A stretch of 13,027 bases of DNA from F1-60-MAGs163 sp046091165. Its GTDB lineage: Bacteria; Actinomycetota; Thermoleophilia; Solirubrobacterales; Solirubrobacteraceae. The notes under the pieces are model-generated. The model searched no databases. It was not told where the DNA came from and was given only the letters and a program-made list of their open reading frames with translations. The position numbers and the translations under genes are program-made. Positions 1 through 5,472 of the stretch are shown in pieces (within the stretch, counting starts at the first letter, position 1; each line of letters begins with the position of its first letter). The DNA lies in NCBI GenBank assembly GCA_046091165.1, contig JBJTBE010000057.1, positions 1 to 13,027 on the forward strand, in the 5' to 3' direction.

Positions 1-119
1 ACGGGCTTCCGTCAGAGCTGGCGCGCACCGGCGTCGAGCTGCCGCTGCTGGCCGGGGCCGGGGTCCTGCTCCTGGCCGGCGGTATCGGGATCCGCCGGAT
101 CTCGGGTGAGCGCCGCTGA
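1..119 (+). CDS. C-terminal end of a LAXTG sortase-anchored surface protein (partial, 5' end outside window)
   Basis: Only the last 38 codons are present, read in frame from base 3 to the TGA at 117-119. They have the three-part layout of a cell-wall sorting signal: LARTG at bases 18-32, a hydrophobic stretch rich in Leu, Ala and Gly at about 39-92, and a basic tail with RR at 93-98 and RR at 111-116. LAXTG is the known variant recognised by class E sortases of high-GC actinobacteria, which cut between Thr and Gly and link the protein to the cell wall. The function of the extracellular part cannot be told from this fragment. The stop overlaps the start of tsaE by 14 bases, so the two may be co-transcribed. 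A plain C-terminal membrane anchor is the alternative reading. Confidence 0.7.
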   Translation, partial: GLPSELARTGVELPLLAGAGVLLLAGGIGIRRISGERR

Positions 120-543
120 GCCCCGCCTGACCGCCGGGCCCGACGAGACCGCCGACCTGGCCGCGGAGCTGGCGGCCGGGCTCGAGGGGGGAGACGTCGT
201 CTTCCTGGCCGGCGAGGTGGGTTCGGGAAAGACGACCTTCGTCAGGGCTGCCTGCCGGGCGCTGGGAGTCACCTCGCCGGTCACCAGCCCCAGCTTTACG
301 CTGGCCCAGCGCTACGAGGACGGGCGGCTGCCGGTCTCCCACCTCGACTTCCAGAGGCTGGGCGGCGGTGAGGAGGACCCGTCGCTCTTCGCCGACGAGG
401 TCTCGCCGGAGCGCATCACCTTCGTCGAATGGGCCGGCGAGGCGCCGGTGGGTATCGGGTGGGAGCCGGCCTGGGTGGTCGAGCTCGAGCACGCCGGCCA
501 GGACCGGCGGCGGATCTCGGTGATGCGCGGGGGCGCCGGGTGA
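106..543 (+). CDS. tsaE: tRNA threonylcarbamoyladenosine biosynthesis ATPase TsaE
   Basis: TsaE is the small P-loop ATPase that works with the TsaB-TsaD heterodimer to put the threonylcarbamoyl group on A37 of ANN-decoding tRNAs in the cytoplasm. The 145-residue product has the expected size. A Walker A loop GEVGSGKTT lies at residues 36-44, the family motif TSPSFTL at 60-66, a HLDFQRL element at 79-85 (the family more often has HxDxYRL, so Tyr is Phe or shifted here), and the FVEW element at 106-109. GTG at 106 is chosen because family similarity starts soon after it; no strong ribosome binding site precedes it. The gene overlaps the upstream surface-protein gene by 14 bases, and its TGA shares bases with the GTG of tsaB. 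It heads the classic tsaE-tsaB-rimI-tsaD order. Confidence 0.96.
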   Translation: MSAAEPRLTAGPDETADLAAELAAGLEGGDVVFLAGEVGSGKTTFVRAACRALGVTSPVTSPSFTLAQRYEDGRLPVSHLDFQRLGGGEEDPSLFADEVSPERITFVEWAGEAPVGIGWEPAWVVELEHAGQDRRRISVMRGGAG

Positions 544-1211
544 CCCTGGTCGCCTTCGATACCTCGACGCCGGCCACCGTCGTGGCGGTCGAGGAGGGCG
601 GCGAGGTCCTCTCGCGGCACCTCCCCGCGCCGCCGGCCAGCCACCCGGCCCACTCGACGCAGCTCCTCGCGGCCGCCGCCGGCCTGCTGGAAGAGGCCGG
701 CTCCGGGTGGCCGGCGGTGGACCGTATCGGGGTCGGGACAGGGCCAGGAACCTTCACCGGCCTCAGGATCTCGGCAGCGACCGCAGAAGGCCTTCGCAGG
801 GCGCAGGGGGCGGCGGTGGTTGGCGTCAGCTCGCTCGAGGCCCTTTCGCTGCCGGCGAGGGAGCGCTGGCCCTCGCGACCGGTCTGCGCGGTGATCGACG
901 CCCGGCGCGGTGAACTCTTCGCCGCCGGCTGGACGGCGGCGGGAGCGGTGGCGTTCGGCCCACGGGTAGTCGGTCCCGAGGAGGCCGGGGGGCTCTTCGG
1001 TCCCGACGCCGCCGGGTGGGCTGTCGTCGGGCAGGTGCCCGAGGAGTTCGAGGGGGCGCTGAGGTCGGCCGGGGTGGACCGCCCGGCCCCGGGGGATGCC
1101 CTTAACCTCATCGGCGGAGCCGCGCTCTGCGAGCTGGCGCGCGAGGGGGAGCCGATAAGCGGCCCCGTGCTTCCCGACTACCTGCGTGAACCCGATGCCC
1201 GCCGACGCTGA
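540..1211 (+). CDS. tsaB: tRNA threonylcarbamoyladenosine biosynthesis protein TsaB
   Basis: TsaB is the ASKHA-fold partner that dimerises with TsaD and scaffolds TsaE in t6A synthesis; it is not itself the catalytic subunit. Starting at GTG 540, in a GTGA overlap with tsaE, the product is 223 residues. An open frame extends upstream to 429, but residues typical of the family (TLVAFDTST) begin exactly at GTG 540. The hallmark TGPGTFTGLRI lies at residues 67-77, CAVIDARRGELF at 116-127, and the usual C-terminal pattern ending in P-x-YLR-x-PDA is present. It lacks the HxxxH metal site found in TsaD, as expected for this paralogue. Neighbours on both sides belong to the same pathway, which leaves little doubt about the call. 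Confidence 0.95.
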   Translation: MTLVAFDTSTPATVVAVEEGGEVLSRHLPAPPASHPAHSTQLLAAAAGLLEEAGSGWPAVDRIGVGTGPGTFTGLRISAATAEGLRRAQGAAVVGVSSLEALSLPARERWPSRPVCAVIDARRGELFAAGWTAAGAVAFGPRVVGPEEAGGLFGPDAAGWAVVGQVPEEFEGALRSAGVDRPAPGDALNLIGGAALCELAREGEPISGPVLPDYLREPDARRR

Positions 1212-1218
1212 GACCACG

Positions 1219-1719
1219 ATGGACATGGCCACGCCGGCGATCAGGCGCCTGGTCTACGCCGACCTTCCCGACGTCATCGGGATCGAGCGCAGGTGCTTTC
1301 CGACCCCGTGGTCCCTGGCCATGTTCGTCCTGGAGCTCAGCAAGCCGGGCGGGATCTGCCTGGCGCTGGACGAGGAGGATGCCCTCGCCGGATACCTGGT
1401 CTGCTCGCGGTTCGAGGATGTCTGGCACCTCATGAACGTCTCGGTCGACCCGGGGCGCCGCCGCCGGGGCCACGCCGCCGCCCTGATCGACGAGCTGCTC
1501 GGGCAGCTGGGGGAGCAGGCCCGCCTCACGCTTGAGGTGCGGCCCTCCAACTCGGCGGCAATTGCCCTCTACGAGCGCTATGGCTTCCTGGAGGTCGGGA
1601 GGCGCCGGTCCTATTACCACGACAACGGCGAAGACGCCCTGATCATGTGGCTCACCCCGGCAACCCGGCGGGGAAGCCTCGAGGACGTGCCTGCCGCCGG
1701 GCCGGTGAGCCCCTCATGA
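1219..1719 (+). CDS. rimI: GNAT N-acetyltransferase, RimI type (ribosomal protein bS18-alanine acetyltransferase)
   Basis: RimI transfers acetyl from acetyl-CoA to protein N-termini, classically that of ribosomal protein bS18; some actinobacterial homologues have wider N-terminal specificity. The acetyl-CoA binding motif is visible as SVDPGRRRRGHAAALI, followed by the RimI signature LEVRPSNSAAIALYERYGF and by RRRSYYHDNGEDALIMWL, where the YY and the DALIM core are typical. The start is uncertain: in-frame candidates are GTG 1186, ATG 1195, ATG 1219 and ATG 1225. I chose 1219 (166 residues) because it follows the tsaB stop by 7 bases with a weak GAG upstream and family similarity begins just after it. 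It sits between tsaB and tsaD, an arrangement common in actinobacteria, and its TGA overlaps the tsaD ATG. Confidence 0.93.
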   Translation: MDMATPAIRRLVYADLPDVIGIERRCFPTPWSLAMFVLELSKPGGICLALDEEDALAGYLVCSRFEDVWHLMNVSVDPGRRRRGHAAALIDELLGQLGEQARLTLEVRPSNSAAIALYERYGFLEVGRRRSYYHDNGEDALIMWLTPATRRGSLEDVPAAGPVSPS

Positions 1720-2711
1720 GCGCGCCGCTGCTCGCGCTCGAGACCAGCTGCGACGACACCTGCGCCGCCGTCATCGGTCCGGAGGGCGAGATCCTTTCGA
1801 GCGTGATCTCCTCGCAGGGCATCCACGACGCCTACGGGGGCGTCGTGCCCGAGATCGCCTCCCGTCGCCATCTCGAGCTGGTCGGGGCAGCGGTCGACGA
1901 CGCGCTCGCCCGGGCGCAGACCGACCTCGGGCAGCTCGGCGGCGTGGCGGTCACGCAGGGCCCCGGCCTGGCGGGTGCCCTGCTGGTCGGCGTCTCGGCG
2001 GCGAAGGCGCTGGCCCTCGCCTCAGGCCTGCCGCTCTACGGCGTAGACCACCTGCAGGGCCACGTGTCGGCCAACTTCGTGGCGCCCGACCCGTTCGAGC
2101 CGCCCTTCGTCGCCCTGGTGGCCAGCGGCGGCCATACGCTGCTGGCGTCGGTCACCGAGCGCCACGGCTACGAGCTGCTCGGGCAGACCCTCGACGACGC
2201 GGCCGGGGAGGCGTTCGACAAGGGTGCGCGGATGCTCGGCCTTGGCTTTCCCGGTGGGCCGGCCCTGGAGAAGCTCGCCCGGGACGGGGATCCGGCGGCC
2301 TTCCGGTTTCCGGTCGCCGACCGGCTCGACGGGCTCGACTTCTCCTTCTCGGGCCTCAAGACGGCCCTGCTCTACGTGACCCGCGAGCTCGGGCCGCAGG
2401 GCACCGAGGAGCGCCGGGCCGACCTTGCGGCCTCCTACCAGGAGGCGATTGTCACGGCCCTGGTCTCGAGGCTTGCCGAGGCGGTCGAGCGCTGCGGCGT
2501 CGAGCGCGTGGCGATCGGGGGCGGGGTGGCGGCCAATGGTCCCCTGCGCGAGCGGGTGGCGGCGATGGGGATCGATTGGCACGCACCGGCGATGGCGCTC
2601 TGCACCGACAACGCGGCGATGATCGGCGTTGCCGCCCTCCAGCAGGAGCCGCTCTCTCCCGGCGAGGCGGCGGCACTGGAGCCCTACACGACGGCGAGGT
2701 CGCCGGCTTGA
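1716..2711 (+). CDS. tsaD: tRNA N6-threonylcarbamoyladenosine transferase TsaD (Kae1/YgjD family)
   Basis: TsaD is the catalytic subunit that moves the threonylcarbamoyl group from threonylcarbamoyl-AMP to A37 of tRNA. From ATG 1716 the product is 331 residues, normal for the family; GGTGAG at 1704-1709 is a suitable ribosome binding site and the start is in an ATGA overlap with rimI. The N-terminus ALETSCDDT, the metal-binding HLQGH at residues 112-116, SGGHTLL, GEAFDKGARMLGLGFPGGP, FSFSGLKTALL, the nucleotide-binding GGGVAANGPLRER and CTDNAAMIG, whose Asp298 should be the third metal ligand, are all intact. Nothing suggests loss of activity. An open frame extends upstream to 1647 inside rimI, but that part lacks family similarity. 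Confidence 0.98.
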   Translation: MSAPLLALETSCDDTCAAVIGPEGEILSSVISSQGIHDAYGGVVPEIASRRHLELVGAAVDDALARAQTDLGQLGGVAVTQGPGLAGALLVGVSAAKALALASGLPLYGVDHLQGHVSANFVAPDPFEPPFVALVASGGHTLLASVTERHGYELLGQTLDDAAGEAFDKGARMLGLGFPGGPALEKLARDGDPAAFRFPVADRLDGLDFSFSGLKTALLYVTRELGPQGTEERRADLAASYQEAIVTALVSRLAEAVERCGVERVAIGGGVAANGPLRERVAAMGIDWHAPAMALCTDNAAMIGVAALQQEPLSPGEAAALEPYTTARSPA

Positions 2712-2956
2712 CCCGCGTGGTCACCGTCTTCACGAGGCCGGGCTGCCACCTGTGCGACCAGGCGATCGAGCTTCTCGAGGGTCTGGACCGGCCCGACCTG
2801 CGGATCGAAACCGTCGATATCGAGACCGACGACAGCCTCCTGGCGCGCTACCTGGAGCGCATTCCCGTGGTCGCGCTGGACGGTGTCGAGCTCTCCGACT
2901 TTCACGTCGACGCCGACGACCTCTTGCATCGCCTCGACCGGTCCGCCGCCCGGTAG
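2708..2956 (+). CDS. Glutaredoxin-like thiol-disulfide protein (DUF836/Grx2-like)
   Basis: A small thioredoxin-fold protein of 82 residues, probably a cytoplasmic thiol-disulfide oxidoreductase. The first strand VVTVFTR leads into PGCHLC, giving the redox pair Cys13 and Cys16; RIPVV places the cis-proline at Pro53. This is the layout of the glutaredoxin-like DUF836 family. The TTG start at 2708 is preferred because GAGGT at 2696-2700 lies 7 bases before it and because it overlaps the tsaD stop as TTGA; GTG 2717 is an alternative. An open frame running further upstream is tsaD sequence in another frame. Actinobacteria usually rely on mycothiol rather than glutathione, so the physiological reductant is unknown. 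The TAG stop is also part of a -10-like hexamer for rex. Confidence 0.85.
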   Translation: MTRVVTVFTRPGCHLCDQAIELLEGLDRPDLRIETVDIETDDSLLARYLERIPVVALDGVELSDFHVDADDLLHRLDRSAAR

Positions 2957-2959
2957 CAT
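2954..2959 (+). promoter_or_regulatory. Putative -10 element (TAGCAT) for leaderless rex transcription
   Basis: TAGCAT fits the actinobacterial -10 pattern TANNNT. Its last T is 7 bases from the GTG of rex, so a transcript starting at the normal distance would begin at or next to the start codon, giving a leaderless mRNA. The first three bases are the TAG stop of the glutaredoxin-like gene. No convincing -35 is visible at the usual spacing (TTGCAT at 2924-2929 is 24 bases away), which is common for actinobacterial promoters. Chance occurrence is possible. Confidence 0.5.
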
Positions 2960-2966
2960 CGGCAGG

Positions 2967-3629
2967 GTGAGCGCGCCCGAGACGGAGACCCCGCCCCCGC
3001 ACGGCGCCGACGCGCCACGCCTCTCGCTCGGGGTGGCCGCCCGCCTGTCGCGTTACCTCCAGGTCCTCACCCAGGCCCGAAAGATGGGCAAGGAGACGAT
3101 CTCCTCGCGCGAGCTCTCGGAGTACACGCACGTCAACCCGACCCAGATCCGGCGCGACCTCTCCGGTTTCGGGCGCTTCGGCAAGCGCGGGGTCGGCTAC
3201 AACGTCGACGGGCTGATCGGGGAGATCCGCACGATCCTCCAGACCGCCGGCCAGCACAACATCGCCCTCTTCGGCGCCGGGCGGCTGGGGAAGGCGATCG
3301 CCTCCTCGGACATCTTCGCCGACCACGGCTTCGACGTGGTGGCCGTGTTCGACGCCGACCCGAGGAAGGTCGGAACGACGGTGGGCGGCCACGTGGTCAG
3401 GCCACTGGCCGAGCTCGACCAGGTGGTGGAGGAGGACGGGCTGGTGGTCGCCGTCCTGGCTGTTCCTGCCGAGGCGGCCCAGCCGCTCGCCGACACCCTC
3501 GTCTCGGCGGGGGTGAAGATCATCTTCAACTACTCGGAGGGGCTGCTCCAGGTGCCCCCGGACGTGACGGTCCACACCTCAAGCCCCGCCATCGACCTGC
3601 TCCACGCGCTCTACTTCTACCTCTCCTGA
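2967..3629 (+). CDS. rex: Redox-sensing transcriptional repressor Rex
   Basis: Rex senses the NADH/NAD+ ratio: it binds operator DNA when NAD+ dominates and releases it on binding NADH, controlling respiration and fermentation genes. From GTG 2967 the product is 220 residues. The N-terminal winged helix covers about residues 20-80, with the recognition region NPTQIRRDLSGFGRFGKRGVGY strongly family-like (residues 57-78). The Rossmann domain has GAGRLG at 103-108 and FDAD at 128-131, whose acidic residue favours NAD(H) over NADP(H). The C-terminal part has IIFNYSEG and ends in a helix used for domain-swapped dimers. A proline-rich tail at residues 8-17 precedes the DNA-binding domain. I found no clear Rex operator palindrome in the window, so autoregulation is not supported. 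The GCS2-type ligase follows 9 bases later. Confidence 0.97.
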   Translation: MSAPETETPPPHGADAPRLSLGVAARLSRYLQVLTQARKMGKETISSRELSEYTHVNPTQIRRDLSGFGRFGKRGVGYNVDGLIGEIRTILQTAGQHNIALFGAGRLGKAIASSDIFADHGFDVVAVFDADPRKVGTTVGGHVVRPLAELDQVVEEDGLVVAVLAVPAEAAQPLADTLVSAGVKIIFNYSEGLLQVPPDVTVHTSSPAIDLLHALYFYLS

Positions 3630-3638
3630 GGCTCCAGC

Positions 3639-4799
3639 ATGGCCGCACTAGACCTTGACGCCGCCGAGGCGGGCTTCCAGCGAACCACCGACGGCACGGT
3701 GGGGATAGAGGAGGAGTTCGCCATTCTCGACCCGGAGAGCCTCGACCTGGTCCCGGCGTTCGACGAGCTCTTCGAAATCGCTACCGGCGACGAGCTCCTC
3801 GGGGAGCACGTCGCCGGGGAGCTGATCATTTCCGAGATCGAGATCAAGTCGAAGGCCGGGGACGACTTCAACGACGCGGTAGCCGACCAGAGGCGGGCCC
3901 GTTCCGGCCTCTTTGCCTTGGCGCAGGCGCAGGGCTACCGGCTGGGCTCGACGGGAACCCACCCGTGGGCCGACTACCGGGAGCAGGTGTTTGTCGACAC
4001 CGAGCACTACCGACGGGTCACCGGCGAGCTCCAGTACGTGGCGAGGCGCAACAACACCTTCGCCCTCCACGTCCACGTCGGCGTCAGCGGCGCCGACCGC
4101 GCCGTTCGCGTGTGCGACCGGCTGCGCCCGGTGCTCCCGACGCTGCTGGCCGCGAGCGTCAACTCTCCGTTCCTGGAGGGCCACGACAGCGGCCTGCGCT
4201 CGGCCCGCACCCAGACCTTCACCCGTTCGTTCCCGCGCTGCGGCATTCCCGACGCGTTCGGTTCCTGGGCGGCCTACCGCGAGTACCTTGAGCTGCTCGT
4301 GGCCACCGGCTCGATCGTCGAGGCCACCCAGGTGTGGTGGTCCATCCGTCCCCACCTGGTCTTCGGGACGGTCGAGGTGCGAATCTGTGACGCGCAGATG
4401 ACCGCGGAGGAGTCCGAGGCGCTCGCCGGGCTGATCGTGGCCTGCGTCCTTCAGGCCGCCCGTGACGAGGACGAGGGCAGGCCCATGCCCGACGTGCCGC
4501 CCCGGCTGGTCGAGGAGAACCTCTGGCGGGCGATTCGCTGGGGCGACGAGGGTGAGCTGATCGACTTTGCCAGCGGCCGGTCGCGCCCGGCGCGGCGGGC
4601 CGTCGACGAGCTGCAGGAGTGGACCGAGGCGGTTCGCTCGGAATGGTCGATCGACACCGCCCTGCCCGAGCGAACCGGCGCCAGGCGCCAGCTGGACCGG
4701 TTCGAGGACGGCGAGTCGCTGCGGGACGTCTACGCTTCCACGGTGGCCCTTACGGGCGAAAGCTATGGCGGGGATGCCCCGACGGAGGATTCCGAGTGA
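3639..4799 (+). CDS. Carboxylate-amine ligase, YbdK/GCS2 family (glutamate-cysteine ligase type 2-like)
   Basis: An ATP-grasp-like ligase of the GCS2 family that joins a carboxylate to an amine with ATP. Characterised members include weak gamma-glutamylcysteine ligases, but the true substrate is often unknown. The 386-residue product has the family landmarks in order: VGIEEEF at residues 21-27 (the acidic residues should bind Mg2+), GTHPWADY at 106-113, ALHVHVGV at 142-149, NSPF at 175-178, and SIRPH followed by VEVRICDAQ at about 235-253. ATG 3639 has GAGG at 3628-3631 as ribosome binding site, 7 bases upstream. It lies 9 bases after rex and overlaps the next gene as GTGA. The linkage to rex and a glutaredoxin-like gene suggests thiol metabolism, but this is inference. 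No partner such as glutathione synthetase or a mycothiol gene is nearby. Confidence 0.9.
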   Translation: MAALDLDAAEAGFQRTTDGTVGIEEEFAILDPESLDLVPAFDELFEIATGDELLGEHVAGELIISEIEIKSKAGDDFNDAVADQRRARSGLFALAQAQGYRLGSTGTHPWADYREQVFVDTEHYRRVTGELQYVARRNNTFALHVHVGVSGADRAVRVCDRLRPVLPTLLAASVNSPFLEGHDSGLRSARTQTFTRSFPRCGIPDAFGSWAAYREYLELLVATGSIVEATQVWWSIRPHLVFGTVEVRICDAQMTAEESEALAGLIVACVLQAARDEDEGRPMPDVPPRLVEENLWRAIRWGDEGELIDFASGRSRPARRAVDELQEWTEAVRSEWSIDTALPERTGARRQLDRFEDGESLRDVYASTVALTGESYGGDAPTEDSE

Positions 4800-5320
4800 C
4801 CGAGGACGAGAAGGCCCAGGAGGAGAACGCGACAGAAGCAGCTCCGGCCGAGCCGGCCGGGGGCGACCCGGCCATGGAGCCGGGCGCCGGGGACCGGCCG
4901 CCCACCGAGGAGGAGCTGCGCGCCGCCTACGAGGCGGAGCTCAAGGCCCTGCGCGTCGAGGAGGTGGTCGCCCAGACGGTCGTCTCGCTCCTCAACCTCG
5001 GCGCACGCAAGGCCGGCCTGCTTCCCGGCTCCGAGGACGAGGCCGACGCCGGCCAGGTCGCCCTCGCGGTGGAGAGCGTCCGGCGCCTGCTGCCGCTGAT
5101 CGAGCCCGCCCTGGGGGAGAACGCGCCGCAGATCAAGGACGCCCTCTCCCAGCTCCAGGTCGCCTACGCCCGCCTGGCCGGCGAGGAGGGTGACGGCGGG
5201 GAGCCCGCGGCCGGCGACGCCGGAGCAGAGGCCCCGGCCGACGGAGACGCAGGTCAGGCCCCCGGTGGCGAGGAGCCACCGCAGGGTGGCTCGAGCGGTC
5301 TCTGGGTTCCCGGACGCTAG
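4796..5320 (+). CDS. Acidic protein with a DUF1844-like helical core
   Basis: Function unknown. The 174-residue product has three parts: an acidic, Ala/Pro/Gly-rich N-terminus (residues 1 to about 40), a helical core of about 85 residues from EELRAAYEAEL to YARLA, and an acidic Gly/Ala-rich tail ending in GLWVPGR. The core, with VVSLLNLGARKAGLLP, then VALAVESVRRLLPLIEPALG and ALSQLQVAYARL, resembles the DUF1844 pattern of an LNLG-type helix followed by two helices, but I place this by eye only. GTG 4796 is chosen because GGAGG at 4784-4788 lies 7 bases before it and it overlaps the ligase stop as GTGA; an open frame upstream to 4619 is ligase sequence in another frame. No signal peptide or membrane segment is visible. 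A GC hairpin lies 13 bases after its stop. Confidence 0.8.
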   Translation: MTEDEKAQEENATEAAPAEPAGGDPAMEPGAGDRPPTEEELRAAYEAELKALRVEEVVAQTVVSLLNLGARKAGLLPGSEDEADAGQVALAVESVRRLLPLIEPALGENAPQIKDALSQLQVAYARLAGEEGDGGEPAAGDAGAEAPADGDAGQAPGGEEPPQGGSSGLWVPGR

Positions 5321-5333
5321 GAGCGCTGGTCCG

Positions 5334-5350
5334 CCCCGGCGCTACCGGGG
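5334..5350 (+). terminator. GC-rich hairpin after the DUF1844-like gene, possible U-less terminator
   Basis: CCCCGG (5334-5339) and CCGGGG (5345-5350) form a perfect 6-bp stem with a five-base loop CGCTA. It begins 13 bases after the stop at 5320 and lies before the -10-like element for the pyrophosphatase gene, the right place to separate two units. No T-run follows, so it would have to be one of the tract-less hairpins proposed for actinobacteria; chance pairing in GC-rich DNA is a real alternative. Confidence 0.35.
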
Positions 5351-5373
5351 AGCCGGTGGCGCGGGCGAAGCGA

Positions 5374-5379
5374 TAACAT
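5374..5379 (+). promoter_or_regulatory. Putative -10 element (TAACAT) for the membrane pyrophosphatase gene
   Basis: TAACAT fits TANNNT and is followed by CGCC, giving TAACATCGCC, close to the sequences before rex and before the first permease gene. It sits in the only sizeable gap (5321-5472) before the pyrophosphatase, which would then have a leader of roughly 85 bases. No recognisable -35 is seen. Confidence 0.4.
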
Positions 5380-5457
5380 CGCCGCCGCCTGGCGCCGTGC
5401 CGAATGGGCGCACCAGCCGGCCCCGCCCCTGCGCGGGTGACCGATCACCTTAAAACC

Positions 5458-5462
5458 GGAGG
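5458..5462 (+). promoter_or_regulatory. Ribosome binding site GGAGG that decides the hppA start
   Basis: A full GGAGG lies 10 bases before TTG 5473 and is the strongest Shine-Dalgarno match in the gap. It supports the TTG over the in-frame ATG 5404 and GTG 5437, which would place this site inside the coding region. Confidence 0.65.
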
Positions 5463-5472
5463 CATTAGTCCC

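Noticed and set aside
429..539. Longer N-terminus for TsaB from ATG 429
   Set aside because: The extra 37 residues are tsaE sequence in another frame; family similarity and the GTGA overlap place the start at 540.
2880..2970. Rex operator for autoregulation of rex
   Set aside because: I looked for the TTGTGAA-n-TTCACAA type palindrome in the gaps before rex, hppA and the permeases and saw none.
2730..3575. 281-codon minus-strand frame opposite the glutaredoxin-like gene and rex
   Set aside because: It mirrors codon bias of the plus-strand genes and shows no domain I recognise; rex on the other strand is unmistakable.
3639..4799. Calling the GCS2-type gene a true glutathione-pathway enzyme (gshA)
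   Set aside because: The family includes enzymes with other or unknown substrates and no glutathione synthetase gene is present in the window.
5404..5472. Longer N-terminus for the pyrophosphatase from ATG 5404 or GTG 5437
   Set aside because: The extra residues are not membrane-like and a full GGAGG lies correctly spaced before TTG 5473. GTG 5437 cannot be fully excluded.
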